64,000 nucleotides of DNA from an uncultured Pseudomonadota bacterium (GTDB lineage: Bacteria; Pseudomonadota; Gammaproteobacteria; Burkholderiales; Thiobacillaceae): NCBI GenBank assembly GCA_903835655.1, contig CAILNT010000027.1:1-64000 (forward strand). Direction: 5' to 3'. Both the position numbers and the translations under genes were made by a program. The notes below the pieces were generated by a model. That model saw only the letters and a list, made by a program, of their open reading frames with translations, searched no databases and was not told where the DNA came from. Positions 55,285 to 64,000 of the stretch are shown in pieces (position 1 is the stretch's first letter; each line of letters begins with the position of its first letter).

Positions 55285-56913
55285 TTATTCCAGCGCCGCG
55301 CCGACGATCTCCCGCGCCTCGCGCACGATGGCCTCCAGATGTTCCGCGCTCTTGAAGCTTTCCGCGTAGATTTTGTAGATGTCCTCGGTACCGGATGGGC
55401 GGGCGGCGAACCAGCCGTTTTCCGTGGCGACTTTCAGGCCGCCGATGGGGGCGTCGTTGCCGGGCGCGCGGGTGAATTTGCCGGTGATGGCTTCTCCGGC
55501 CAGGGTGGCGGCGCTCACTTTTTCCGGGGTCAGTTGCTTGAATGCGGCTTTCTGCGCCGGCGTGGCGACGGCGTCGATGCGCACGTAATAGGGCGTGCCG
55601 TGCTGGGCGGCCAGTTTCTGGTAGTAGCGGCCGGGGTCCTCGCCAGTGACGGCGGTGATCTCGGCTGCCAACAATCCCAAGATGATGCCGTCCTTGTCCG
55701 TGGTCCAGGCGCTGCCATCACGGCGCAGGAAGGAGGCGCCGGCGGATTCCTCGCCGCCGAAGCAGAAGTCGCCATCCATCAAACCCTGGGAGAACCACTT
55801 GAAGCCCACCGGCACTTCCAGGAAGCGGCGCCCCAGTCCGTTCACCACCCGGTCTATGAGCCCACTGGACACCAGGGTCTTGCCCACCGCAGCGGTAGCG
55901 GGCCATTGCGGGCGGTGGGTGAGCAGGTAGTGGATGGCCACGGCGAGAAAGTGGTTGGGGTTCATCAGGCCGATAGAGGGGGTGACGATGCCGTGGCGGT
56001 CCACGTCGGCGTCGTTGCCCCAGGCGATGTCGAAGCGGTCCTTCAACTTCACCAGGCTGGCCATGGCGAACGGGCTGGAGCAGTCCATGCGGATCTTGCC
56101 ATCGTGGTCCAGGGTCATGAAGGCGAAGGCCGGGTCCACATTGGGATTCACCACCTCGATGTTCAGGCCGTAATGCTCGGCGATGGGCTTCCAATAGGCC
56201 ACCGCGGCGCCGCCCAGGGGATCGACGCCGATCTTCAGGCCCGCCTTCCTGATGGCTTCCATGTCGATGACGTTGCCCAGGTCGGCGATGTAGGGGGCGG
56301 CGTAGTCTTCCTGTGTCACCAGGGCCAGCGCTTGCGCGTAAGGCAGACGCTTCACGTCGCGGTTGGCGTCGGCCATCAGAGCATTGGCGCGGTTCTCGAT
56401 CCAGCCGGTGACGTCGGTGTCGGCCGGGCCGCCATTGGGCGGGTTGTACTTGATGCCGCCGTCCTGGGGCGGATTGTGCGACGGTGTGATGACCACGCCG
56501 TCGGCACGAAGCGCGGCCGGGTTGGCATTGTGGACCAGGATGGCGCGGGAGATGACGGGCGTAGGTGTATAGCCGGCGTCAGACTGAATACGGGTATCGA
56601 CGCCGTTGGCGGTGAGCACCTCGATGGCGCTCCGCTGCGCCGGGGCCGACAGGGCGTGGCTGTCCAGTCCCACGAACAGGGGGCCGGTGATGCCGGCGGC
56701 GGCGCGGTATTCGCATACCGCCTGGGTGATGGCAAGGATGTGCGCCTCGTTGAAGGAGCGGTTGAAGGCGCTGCCGCGATGACCACTGGTGCCGAAGGCG
56801 ACGCGCTGGGTAGCCACGGCGACATCCGGCTGCTCGTGGTAAGCGGCCAGCAGGGCCCCCACGTCCACCAGGGAGGACGTGGGGGCGGGAAGGCCGGCGA
56901 GGGGGTGGGGCAT
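55285..56913 (-). CDS. pgm: Phosphoglucomutase (alpha-D-glucose phosphate-specific)
   Basis: A 542-residue alpha-D-phosphohexomutase interconverting glucose 1- and 6-phosphate. The phospho-Ser is S145 in [23 protein letters not shown] (landmark around 144-166), [10 protein letters not shown] is at 41-50, metal-binding DxDxDR appears as [10 protein letters not shown], and the sugar-binding [10 protein letters not shown] lies near 365. Start ATG 56913. It supplies glucose-1-phosphate for glycogen and surface polysaccharides. Monocistronic by context. Confidence 0.95.
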   Translation of the reverse strand: MPHPLAGLPAPTSSLVDVGALLAAYHEQPDVAVATQRVAFGTSGHRGSAFNRSFNEAHILAITQAVCEYRAAAGITGPLFVGLDSHALSAPAQRSAIEVLTANGVDTRIQSDAGYTPTPVISRAILVHNANPAALRADGVVITPSHNPPQDGGIKYNPPNGGPADTDVTGWIENRANALMADANRDVKRLPYAQALALVTQEDYAAPYIADLGNVIDMEAIRKAGLKIGVDPLGGAAVAYWKPIAEHYGLNIEVVNPNVDPAFAFMTLDHDGKIRMDCSSPFAMASLVKLKDRFDIAWGNDADVDRHGIVTPSIGLMNPNHFLAVAIHYLLTHRPQWPATAAVGKTLVSSGLIDRVVNGLGRRFLEVPVGFKWFSQGLMDGDFCFGGEESAGASFLRRDGSAWTTDKDGIILGLLAAEITAVTGEDPGRYYQKLAAQHGTPYYVRIDAVATPAQKAAFKQLTPEKVSAATLAGEAITGKFTRAPGNDAPIGGLKVATENGWFAARPSGTEDIYKIYAESFKSAEHLEAIVREAREIVGAALE

Positions 56914-57064
56914 GGGGTTCTCCGTTTGAGTCGACGATAGTGCCCCGAATCTTACGTCCGTGTGGGGCGCGCTGACCATCTTGCGCGGCGTTCAGCCCCC
57001 ACGCCCAGAAGTTTCCGGCCGCCATGCCGATATGTTGGTTACAATTTTTGCCGGGGGTGAAAAA

Positions 57065-57961
57065 ATGAAACTTTCTGTCGGGTTGGCCTTGCTGGGCGTA
57101 TTGTTCTCCTTGAACGGCGGCTTCGCCGTTCCCGTCGCGATCGCGGCCGACTCGCCGCCCATGGACGATGCCGACAAGGAGAAGATCCGCCAGATCGTCA
57201 AGGATGCGATACGCGAATATGTGGCCGCGCAGCACGTGGTGCCGGATAAGGGGGGCGCGAATGGCATCCTCGCGGACATCCGCCTGGCGAACCGAAATTT
57301 CGTCCGCACCCATGGTCCCGGTTACTTCAAGCCCTTCCTCGACAGCCAGCACCCGCGCGCGACGGTAATCACCTGTTCCGATTCTCGTGTCCATACCCAT
57401 GCCCTGGATGCCACGCCGGATGGCGACTTGTTCATGGTGCGCAACATCGGCAACCAGATGTCTACGGCCGAAGGCTCGGTGGAATACGGCGTGCATCACC
57501 TGCATACGCCGCTGTTATTGATCGTGGGACACAGTGCCTGCGGCGCTATCAAGGCGGCAGCCGGCGATTATTCCCAGGAATCCGCGCCGATCCGGCGCGA
57601 GCTCGATACTCTCCAGGTTCCCAAGGGCGACCCGGGCATGAACAGCATCAAGTTGAACGTGAATTACCAGGTGGGCGCGGCTAGAGCCAAGTTCGAGCGC
57701 GAGGTGAGCGATGGACAACTCACCGTGGTCGGCGCCATCTACGACTTTTCCAACGAGATGCGGCAGGGCCAGGGAAAGCTCAACATCATCAACGTTAATG
57801 GGGAAACCGATGCCACGAAGATCGCCGCCCTGGATTTGATGAAGGAGGCGCCGGTGAGAAAGCCGATCGCGGCCAGGCATCGGCCGGCTTCCAGAAAGGC
57901 GAAGGTCGAGGCGGATGCCACCCCCGAATCCACGGATGAGCCGACGAAGCCCAAGCATTGA
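57065..57961 (+). CDS. Periplasmic beta-class carbonic anhydrase
   Basis: A 298-residue beta-carbonic anhydrase with an N-terminal signal peptide (cut near AIA, residue 27). All zinc-site residues are present: C104, D106, R108 (CSDSR) and H156, C159 (HSACG). It interconverts CO2 and bicarbonate. The last 40 residues are a basic, disordered tail (KPIAARHRPASRKAKVEADATPE) that is unusual. ATG 57065 was chosen because it gives the signal peptide; the upstream region is high in A. Only 27 bases from serC. Confidence 0.9.
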   Translation: MKLSVGLALLGVLFSLNGGFAVPVAIAADSPPMDDADKEKIRQIVKDAIREYVAAQHVVPDKGGANGILADIRLANRNFVRTHGPGYFKPFLDSQHPRATVITCSDSRVHTHALDATPDGDLFMVRNIGNQMSTAEGSVEYGVHHLHTPLLLIVGHSACGAIKAAAGDYSQESAPIRRELDTLQVPKGDPGMNSIKLNVNYQVGAARAKFEREVSDGQLTVVGAIYDFSNEMRQGQGKLNIINVNGETDATKIAALDLMKEAPVRKPIAARHRPASRKAKVEADATPESTDEPTKPKH

Positions 57962-57988
57962 AGCGAACTCCCCCACGAAAGGAAGAAC

Positions 57989-59071
57989 ATGGAACGCATT
58001 TACAACTTCAGCGCCGGCCCGGCGGTATTGCCTCGTGAAGTCCTGGAACAGGCGCGGGACGAGCTGGTCGACTGGCACGGCTGCGGCATGTCGGTCATGG
58101 AGATGTCGCACCGCGGCAAGGAATACATGGGTATCCAGGCCGAGGCCGAGTCCGACCTGCGCGAGTTGATGGGCATACCATCCAACTACAAGGTGCTGTT
58201 CCTCCAGGGCGGGGCCTCCAGCCAGTTCGCCATGGTTCCGATGAATTTGTTTCGCGGCAAGACCTCCGCCGATTACCTGAACACCGGTGTATGGTCGAAG
58301 AAGGCGATCAAGGAAGCGAAGAAATATGGCGCAGTCAACGTGGTGGCCAGTTCCGAGGACCGCGACTACACCTATGCGCCCACCCAGGAATCCTGGAGGC
58401 TGGACTCCGACGCCGCCTATGTCCATTTCACCCCCAACGAAACCATAGGCGGTGTGGAAATATTCTGGACCCCGGAAACCGGCGACGTACCCCTGGTCGC
58501 CGACATGTCTTCCACCATTTTGTCCCGGCCCATGGATGTCTCGAAGTACGGGCTGATCTACGCCGGGGCGCAAAAGAACATCGGCCCGGCCGGCCTGACG
58601 CTGGTGATCGTGCGCGACGACCTGATCGGCCAGACCGTTCCCGGCACGCCGACCATGTTCGACTACCAGATCCACGGCGACAACGATTCCATGTACAACA
58701 CGCCGCCCACCTACGGCATCTACATGGCCGGCCTGGTGTTCAAGCTGCTCAAGGCCCGAGGCGGCCTGAGCGCGATGCACAGGCAGAACCTCGCCAAGGC
58801 GAATCTGCTCTACGACACCATGGACGCCAGCGATTTCTACCATACGCCGGTTGCCCGCGAAAACCGCTCGCTCATGAACGTGCCCTTCACCTTGAAGGAC
58901 GCGGCCCTGGACGAGGATTTTCTCAAGGGCGCGAAGGCGCGGGGGTTGATGCAACTGAAGGGCCACCGTTCCGTGGGCGGCATGCGTGCCTCCATCTACA
59001 ACGCCATGCCGGTCGAAGGCGTGCAGGCGCTGGTGGACTACATGCTGGAATTCGAGCTGGCGCGCGGCTGA
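57989..59071 (+). CDS. serC: Phosphoserine aminotransferase SerC
   Basis: A 360-residue class V PLP aminotransferase making 3-phosphoserine from 3-phosphohydroxypyruvate (and participating in PLP synthesis). Motifs: [18 protein letters not shown] at the N-terminus, HRGKEYMGI, and the PLP lysine in [13 protein letters not shown] (about 193-205). Strong ribosome site GAAAGGAAGA. It heads the serine/aromatic cluster typical of betaproteobacteria. Confidence 0.96.
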   Translation: MERIYNFSAGPAVLPREVLEQARDELVDWHGCGMSVMEMSHRGKEYMGIQAEAESDLRELMGIPSNYKVLFLQGGASSQFAMVPMNLFRGKTSADYLNTGVWSKKAIKEAKKYGAVNVVASSEDRDYTYAPTQESWRLDSDAAYVHFTPNETIGGVEIFWTPETGDVPLVADMSSTILSRPMDVSKYGLIYAGAQKNIGPAGLTLVIVRDDLIGQTVPGTPTMFDYQIHGDNDSMYNTPPTYGIYMAGLVFKLLKARGGLSAMHRQNLAKANLLYDTMDASDFYHTPVARENRSLMNVPFTLKDAALDEDFLKGAKARGLMQLKGHRSVGGMRASIYNAMPVEGVQALVDYMLEFELARG

Positions 59072-59088
59072 GGCGGCATGGAGCAACG

Positions 59089-59110
59089 GCCGGCGCATGC
59101 GCCGGCTTTT
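59089..59110 (+). terminator. Intrinsic terminator-like hairpin between serC and serA
   Basis: An 18-base perfect palindrome GCCGGCGCATGCGCCGGC (59089-59106) is followed directly by TTTT (59107-59110) in the 57-base gap. This is a good Rho-independent terminator by sequence, placed inside what is otherwise an operon, and suggests attenuation or partial termination after serC. Confidence 0.65.
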
Positions 59111-59128
59111 CGCAGGAGCGAGACTGGC

Positions 59129-60316
59129 ATGGCCCACCCGCAGAAGATCCTCACCCTCAACACGATTTCCAGGAAGGGCCTGGCTCGCCTGCCGCAGGAT
59201 TACGTGGTGGGCAACGACCTCTCGGACCCCGACGCCATCCTGGTGCGCTCCCAGGAGATGCGCGAGATGCCCATCCCGGCGTCGGTCGTGGCCATCGGCC
59301 GAGCCGGCGCGGGCACCAACAACATTCCTCTGCCCGCCATGAGCGCGTCAGGCGTGGTGGTGTTCAATGCGCCCGGTGCGAATTCCAATGCGGTGAAGGA
59401 ACTGGTGCTCGCCGGTATGTTGATGGGCGCGCGCAATTTGCTGCCGGCGCTGAATTTCGTCGCCGCCCTGGAGGGAGACGAGGCATCGCTGCACGCACGG
59501 GTGGAAGCCGGCAAGAAGGCTTTCGTCGGCCATGAACTGCCTGGCCGCACCCTGGGCGTCGTCGGCCTGGGGGCGATCGGCTCGTTGGTAGCGGGGGCTG
59601 CCATCCGGCTGGGGATGAACGTCATCGGTTTCGATCCGGAAATCACCGTGGACGCCGCCTGGCGTTTGCCTTCCCGGGTAAGGAAAGCGGCTTCGGTCGA
59701 TGAACTGGTCCGATATTCCGACTTCATCAGCCTGCATGTCCCGCTGCTGCCCGCCACCCGCGATCTGATCGACGCGGGCCGGGTGAAGCGGATGAAGAAG
59801 GGGTGCGTCCTGCTCAACTTCGCGCGCGACGGCCTCGTCAACGAGGAGGCCGTATTAGCCGGTCTGAACGAGAACCGGATACAGGCCTACGTCTGCGATT
59901 TTCCCAGCATGGTCCTCAAGGCCCACCCGCGCTTCGTCGCCCTGCCGCATCTGGGTGCGTCCACCGAGGAAGCCGAGGAAAACTGCGCGGTCATGGTGGC
60001 CGAACAGCTGGCCGACTATCTGGAAAACGGCAACATCCTCAATTCGGTCAATTTCCCCAACATTTCCCTGGCGCGCGAGGCCGGTTTCCGCCTGGCCATC
60101 GCCAATGCCAACGTCCCCAACATGCTGGGGCAGATTTCCACCACCTTGGCCAGCGCCTCGCTCAACATCCACGACATGGTCAACAAGTCCAAGGGCGAGC
60201 TGGCCTTTACCCTGGTGGATGTGGACAGCATCCCGACGGATGCCCTCCTCGCAAGGCTCGCCGCCATCCCCGGGGTGTTGCGCGTGCGTTTTCTGCCCCG
60301 CGTATCCACCCACTGA
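59129..60316 (+). CDS. serA: D-3-phosphoglycerate dehydrogenase SerA
   Basis: A 395-residue NAD-dependent 2-hydroxyacid dehydrogenase, first step of serine synthesis. The NAD-binding motif GVVGLGAIGSLVAG is near 148, catalytic residues lie in NFARDGLVNEEA and ALPHLGASTEEAEEN near 280, and a C-terminal ACT domain (about 320-395; NVPNMLGQISTTLASASLNI) mediates serine feedback. ATG 59129 follows AGGAG at 59114-59118. It lies between serC and pheA. Confidence 0.95.
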   Translation: MAHPQKILTLNTISRKGLARLPQDYVVGNDLSDPDAILVRSQEMREMPIPASVVAIGRAGAGTNNIPLPAMSASGVVVFNAPGANSNAVKELVLAGMLMGARNLLPALNFVAALEGDEASLHARVEAGKKAFVGHELPGRTLGVVGLGAIGSLVAGAAIRLGMNVIGFDPEITVDAAWRLPSRVRKAASVDELVRYSDFISLHVPLLPATRDLIDAGRVKRMKKGCVLLNFARDGLVNEEAVLAGLNENRIQAYVCDFPSMVLKAHPRFVALPHLGASTEEAEENCAVMVAEQLADYLENGNILNSVNFPNISLAREAGFRLAIANANVPNMLGQISTTLASASLNIHDMVNKSKGELAFTLVDVDSIPTDALLARLAAIPGVLRVRFLPRVSTH

Positions 60317-60328
60317 TTCCGACAGACC

Positions 60329-61390
60329 ATGAACGAGCAACTCACCCAACTGCGCGACCGGATCGACGCCATCGACGAAGCCGTGTTGCAACTGCTCAAC
60401 GAGCGCGCCCGCCTGGCCCAGGCAATCGGCCATCTCAAGAACGGTTCCATCTACCGCGCCGAGCGCGAAGCGCAAGTGGTGCGCCGCCTCCAGGGCGCGA
60501 ACCCCGGGCCGTTGCCGGCGGAATCGATTTCCGTGCTGTTCAAGGAAATCATGTCCGCTTGCCGCGCCCTGGAACAGCCCTTGTCCGTGGCCTATCTCGG
60601 GCCGCAGGGGACGTTCTCGGAAGCCGCGTCGGTCAAGCATTTCGGCCATGCCGCGATCGGCCTGCCCTGTGCCGACATCGACGAGGCCTTCCGCGCGGTC
60701 GAACGCGGTAGTGCCGGCTTCGGCGTGGCACCGGTGGAAAACTCCAGCGAAGGCGCGGTCAACCGCACGCTGGACCTGCTCCTGTCCAGTCCGCTGAAGA
60801 TCTGTGGTGAGGTGAATCTGCGCGTGCGCCAGCATCTGATGCGCAAGGTCGAGGGCACACAGGGCATCGAGGTCGTCTATTCCCACCCCCAGTCTCTAGG
60901 CCAGTGCCACGAGTGGCTGGGACAGCACCTCTATGGCGTGCGCACCGTGCATGCCGCCAGCAATGCCGAGGCCGCGCGCATGGCGGCGGAGAACCCGGAA
61001 GCGGCGGCGATCGCCGGTGAACTGGCGGCGGAACATTACGAGCTCAAGATCGTCGCCCGCGACATCGAGGACGAACCCAACAACACCACGCGTTTTCTGG
61101 TGTTGGGCCTGGAAGACGCCGCCCCGTCGGGCCGCGACAAGACGTCCCTGGTGCTGGCGACCATGAATCGCCCCGGCTCCCTGATGGAGTTGCTGGCTCC
61201 CCTGGCCCGCCACGACATCGGCCTGTCCAAGCTGGAATCGCGCCCCGCCCGCAACGGCGCCTGGGAATACGTGTTCTACGTGGACATCGACGGCCATCGC
61301 AACGACCCGAATATCCAGAAAGCCCTGCATGCCGTGGAGGCGCACTGCACCTTCCTCAAGGTACTGGGTTCCTACCCGGTGGCAGTCTGA
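60329..61390 (+). CDS. pheA: Bifunctional chorismate mutase / prephenate dehydratase
   Basis: A 353-residue P-protein. The AroQ-type chorismate mutase covers about 1-85 (LRDRIDAIDEAVLQLLNERARLAQAIG), prephenate dehydratase about 90-270 (AYLGPQGTFSEAA, GVAPVENSSEGAVN, NNTTRFLVLG), and an ACT domain with the Phe-binding ESRP motif (KLESRPARNGAWEY) is near 305. It makes phenylpyruvate from chorismate. Twelve bases after serA and three before hisC. Confidence 0.96.
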   Translation: MNEQLTQLRDRIDAIDEAVLQLLNERARLAQAIGHLKNGSIYRAEREAQVVRRLQGANPGPLPAESISVLFKEIMSACRALEQPLSVAYLGPQGTFSEAASVKHFGHAAIGLPCADIDEAFRAVERGSAGFGVAPVENSSEGAVNRTLDLLLSSPLKICGEVNLRVRQHLMRKVEGTQGIEVVYSHPQSLGQCHEWLGQHLYGVRTVHAASNAEAARMAAENPEAAAIAGELAAEHYELKIVARDIEDEPNNTTRFLVLGLEDAAPSGRDKTSLVLATMNRPGSLMELLAPLARHDIGLSKLESRPARNGAWEYVFYVDIDGHRNDPNIQKALHAVEAHCTFLKVLGSYPVAV

Positions 61391-61393
61391 GCC

Positions 61394-62500
61394 ATGCGCC
61401 TGTGTGACCTGGCCCCCCCTCATGTTCGCGGCATCGCGCCTTACCAGCCAGGTAAGCCCATCGCCGAACTGGCCCGCGAGCTGGGGCTGGCTGAAGACGG
61501 CATCGTCAAACTGGCTTCCAACGAGAACCCGCTCGGGGTCAGCCCGCGCGCGCGCGCGGCGATCGCCGCCCGCCTCGATGAAGTGGCGCTGTACCCGGAT
61601 GGCAATGGCTTCGAGCTGAAGTCGGCACTCGCCGCGAAACTGGGGGTTGCACTCGCCGGCATCGTCCTGGGCAACGGCTCCAACGATGTCCTGGAACTGG
61701 TTGCCCGCGCCCTGCTCGGGCCGAACACCTCGGCGGTGTATTCCGAGCATGCCTTCGCGGTCTATCCGCTCGCTACGCAGGCCGTGGGCGCGCAGGGCAT
61801 TGCGACCCCGGCTCGCGCCTACGGGCACGATCTGGGGGCGATGCTGGAAGCCCTCCGCGACGACACCCGCGTGGTGTTCATCGCCAATCCCAACAATCCC
61901 ACCGGCACGCTGCTGGGCGCCGGGGAACTGCACGGTTTCCTGAAATCGGTGCCCGAGCGTGTGGCCGTGGTGCTCGACGAAGCCTATGGAGAATTTCTCG
62001 ATGCGGCGCAGCGCGCGCCGACGCTGGCCTGGCTGGTCGAGTTTCCCAATCTCATCCTCACCCGCACTTTTTCCAAGGCCTATGGCCTGGCTGGTTTGCG
62101 CGTCGGCTACGCCTTGGCGCACCCAGAAGTGGCGGACCTGCTCAACCGCGTGCGTCAGCCTTTCAACGTCAGCAGCTTGGGCCTGGCGGGGGCCGCGGCC
62201 GCACTCGAAGACCACGAATTCATCGCCCGTTCCAAGGCCATGAATGATGCCGGCATGAGCCAGATCCTGGAGGGCTGCGAGGCCCTGAATCTGAGCCACA
62301 TTCCCTCCCATGGTAACTTCGTCTGTATCGAAGTGGGCGCGGATGCGGGCGGGGTGTTCCAGGCCTTGCTGCGCCGCGGCGTGATCGTCCGCCCCGTGGC
62401 CAATTACGGCCTGGCCCGCTTCCTGCGCGTGAGCATCGGCCTGCCCGAACAGAACGCGCGCTTTCTGGCCGCGCTGGGTGAAATTCTGGAGCGTGCATGA
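61394..62500 (+). CDS. hisC: Histidinol-phosphate aminotransferase (HisC2/aromatic type)
   Basis: A 368-residue class I PLP aminotransferase of the HisC family. SNENPLGVSPRA at the N-terminus, the PLP lysine in TRTFSKAYGLAGLRVGY near 222, and NYGLARFLRVSIGLPEQN at the end. In this location (pheA-hisC-tyrA-aroA) it is often an aromatic/histidinol-phosphate aminotransferase with dual use. It overlaps tyrA by ATGA. Confidence 0.93.
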   Translation: MRLCDLAPPHVRGIAPYQPGKPIAELARELGLAEDGIVKLASNENPLGVSPRARAAIAARLDEVALYPDGNGFELKSALAAKLGVALAGIVLGNGSNDVLELVARALLGPNTSAVYSEHAFAVYPLATQAVGAQGIATPARAYGHDLGAMLEALRDDTRVVFIANPNNPTGTLLGAGELHGFLKSVPERVAVVLDEAYGEFLDAAQRAPTLAWLVEFPNLILTRTFSKAYGLAGLRVGYALAHPEVADLLNRVRQPFNVSSLGLAGAAAALEDHEFIARSKAMNDAGMSQILEGCEALNLSHIPSHGNFVCIEVGADAGGVFQALLRRGVIVRPVANYGLARFLRVSIGLPEQNARFLAALGEILERA

Positions 62501-63366
62501 TCAACCATTTGGTCGTGATCGGCGCCGGGCTGATCGGGGGGTCGTTCGCCCTGGCCATGCGGCGTCGGGGCCTGGTCGGGCGCATCACCGGGATCGGGCG
62601 GGGTCGCGCCAACCTCGAAGAGGCGGTGCGCCTCGGGGTGATCGACGCCATCGGCGGCAGCGTGGCCGCGGCGGTTGCGGACGCCGATCTGGTGCTCATC
62701 GCCATCCCGGTCGGCGCGATGTCCGCCCTGTTTCGGGAACTGGCCTGGGCCTTGCCTCCCGGGGCCATTCTCATCGACGCCGGTAGCACCAAACAGGATG
62801 TGATCGCCGCCGCGCGCGCGGCGCTGGGGAGCAAGATAGGCCAGTTCGTGCCCGGTCATCCCATCGCCGGCGCGGAGCGCAGCGGCGCGGCTGCGGCGCG
62901 GGCACAGTTGTTCGAAGGCAAGCCGGTCATCCTCACGCCGCTCGCGGAAAACCGGGCTGCGGACGTGGATCTCGTGGAAGATCTCTGGGCCGCCTGCGGT
63001 GCGCGCGTCGAACGCATGGCGCAGGGCGACCATGACCGCGTGTTCGCCGCGGTCAGCCATCTGCCCCACCTGGCGGCTTATGCCTTGATGGCGGATCTGG
63101 CCGAGCGTGCGGATGCCGATACCTATTTCCGCTTCGCCGGCAGTGGCTTTCGCGATTTCACCCGCATCGCCGGCAGTCATCCGGAAATGTGGCGCGACAT
63201 CGCCCTGGCCAACCGCGACGCCTTGCTGGACGAACTCGACACCTACATCGACAAACTGGAAGCCATACGCGGCCTGATCGAAGCGCGTGACGGCCAGTCG
63301 CTGGAAAACCTGTTCGCGCGTGCGCGTCAGGCCCGACACAACTGGATCGAAGGCACACTGACATGA
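62497..63366 (+). CDS. tyrA: Prephenate/arogenate dehydrogenase TyrA
   Basis: A 289-residue NAD(P)-dependent TyrA: Rossmann motif [17 protein letters not shown] (6-22), DAGSTKQD near 90, [10 protein letters not shown] near 118 and [19 protein letters not shown] near 178, with the catalytic His. No ACT domain. It makes 4-hydroxyphenylpyruvate (or tyrosine from arogenate). Overlaps hisC and aroA by ATGA. Confidence 0.94.
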   Translation: MINHLVVIGAGLIGGSFALAMRRRGLVGRITGIGRGRANLEEAVRLGVIDAIGGSVAAAVADADLVLIAIPVGAMSALFRELAWALPPGAILIDAGSTKQDVIAAARAALGSKIGQFVPGHPIAGAERSGAAAARAQLFEGKPVILTPLAENRAADVDLVEDLWAACGARVERMAQGDHDRVFAAVSHLPHLAAYALMADLAERADADTYFRFAGSGFRDFTRIAGSHPEMWRDIALANRDALLDELDTYIDKLEAIRGLIEARDGQSLENLFARARQARHNWIEGTLT

Positions 63367-64000
63367 ACGAATTCCTCGACTTGCCGGCTCTTTCCGGCGC
63401 CCGCGGCAAGGTGCGACTGCCCGGTTCGAAAAGCATTTCCAACCGTATCCTGCTGCTTTGTGCACTGGCCTCGGGGGAAACGCGGATCAGGGGCCTGCTC
63501 GAATCCGATGACACCCGTGTCATGCTCGACGCTCTCCACCGACTGGGCGTGCAGGGGTTACGCGACGGCGAGGAGTATCGCGTCCAGGGGGCCGGGGGTG
63601 CTTTCCCGGTGAAATACGCCAGCCTGTTCCTGGGCAACGCCGGCACAGCGTTCCGCTCGCTCACCGCCGCCTGCGCCATGAGCCGCGGCGACTACACCCT
63701 GTCCGGGGTTGCGCGCATGCACGAACGCCCCATCGGCGATCTGGTCGATGCCCTGCGCCAGGCGGGGGCCGTGATCGACTACACGGAAAACGAGGGTTTC
63801 CCGCCGCTGCATATCCTTCCCCATGAGGAGGGCGCGAGTGAAATCACGGTCAAAGGCCATGTCTCCAGCCAGTATCTCACCGGCTTGCTGTTGTGCGCCC
63901 CTCTGCTGGGCCGCGAACATACGGTGAGCGTGGACGGCGAGCTGATCTCCAAGCCCTATGTCGATATCACGCTCAAGCTGATGAGCCGCTTCGGCGTCGA
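63363..64000 (+). CDS. aroA: 3-phosphoshikimate 1-carboxyvinyltransferase (EPSP synthase), truncated by window edge
   Basis: The N-terminal 212 residues of AroA. The class I-type motifs [20 protein letters not shown] (about 19-38) and [11 protein letters not shown] near 88 are present, followed by [18 protein letters not shown]. The enzyme joins shikimate-3-phosphate and phosphoenolpyruvate. The ATG overlaps the tyrA stop. The gene continues beyond base 64000. Confidence 0.96.
   Translation, partial: MNEFLDLPALSGARGKVRLPGSKSISNRILLLCALASGETRIRGLLESDDTRVMLDALHRLGVQGLRDGEEYRVQGAGGAFPVKYASLFLGNAGTAFRSLTAACAMSRGDYTLSGVARMHERPIGDLVDALRQAGAVIDYTENEGFPPLHILPHEEGASEITVKGHVSSQYLTGLLLCAPLLGREHTVSVDGELISKPYVDITLKLMSRFGV

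Overview
The window is a dense, high-GC chromosomal segment that reads as a betaproteobacterium. The evidence is the order serC-serA-pheA-hisC-tyrA-aroA, birA-coaX-SPOR, smpB next to ratA/ratB, a fimT-pilVWX-pilY1-pilE minor pilin operon, PEP-CTERM signals and REP-like repeats. Rhodocyclales or Nitrosomonadales would fit, but no rRNA or other decisive marker is present. I saw no tRNA, rRNA, CRISPR array, prophage or insertion sequence.

Layout. 1-8.5 kb: a redox locus with rnfB, a very large pyruvate:ferredoxin oxidoreductase and rnfC on the minus strand, divergent from a plant-type ferredoxin-NADP reductase. 8.7-15.2 kb: housekeeping and redox genes (gcvR, tatD, a flavoprotein, recJ, a fused HTH/ferredoxin/reductase protein, slyD). 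15.2-20.3 kb: a single-domain sigma-54 activator divergent from a MacAB-like ABC exporter operon that ends in a TonB-type protein. 20.4-24.2 kb: an orphan TRAP solute-binding protein, an inverted pair of REP-like units, an Irr/Fur regulator, a PEP-CTERM protein behind a near-perfect sigma-54 promoter, and thiO. 24.3-31.4 kb: the type IV minor pilin operon with PilY1, visibly AT-richer than its surroundings. 31.4-41.7 kb: birA-coaX-SPOR, a divergent Hfq, cbpA, a STAS protein, copA, mnmH-smpB, ratA-ratB, a small lipoprotein, yaeQ and an S4 protein.

41.8-46.5 kb holds three tightly coupled genes with no recognisable pathway: an acetolactate-synthase-like ThDP enzyme, a GT-A-like glycosyltransferase of unfamiliar type and a PaaK/CapK-like adenylate-forming enzyme. 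46.7-48.4 kb has ykgJ, a DUF1415 gene and a short CbiX-type chelatase. 55.1-48.4 kb on the minus strand is a seven-gene, nearly gapless run: ABC ATPase, FtsX-type permease, LolA-like protein, outer-membrane barrel, LytS/AlgZ-type kinase, LytTR regulator and MoxR ATPase. Together these look like a self-contained envelope export route with its own two-component system. 55.3-64 kb carries pgm, a periplasmic beta-carbonic anhydrase and the serine/aromatic amino acid genes, cut off inside aroA.

The best candidates for undescribed biology are the ThDP/glycosyltransferase/ligase trio, the ABC-LolA-barrel-AlgZR-MoxR operon, and the rnfB-giant PFOR-rnfC unit. All functional statements come from reading motifs and gene order; no database search was run.
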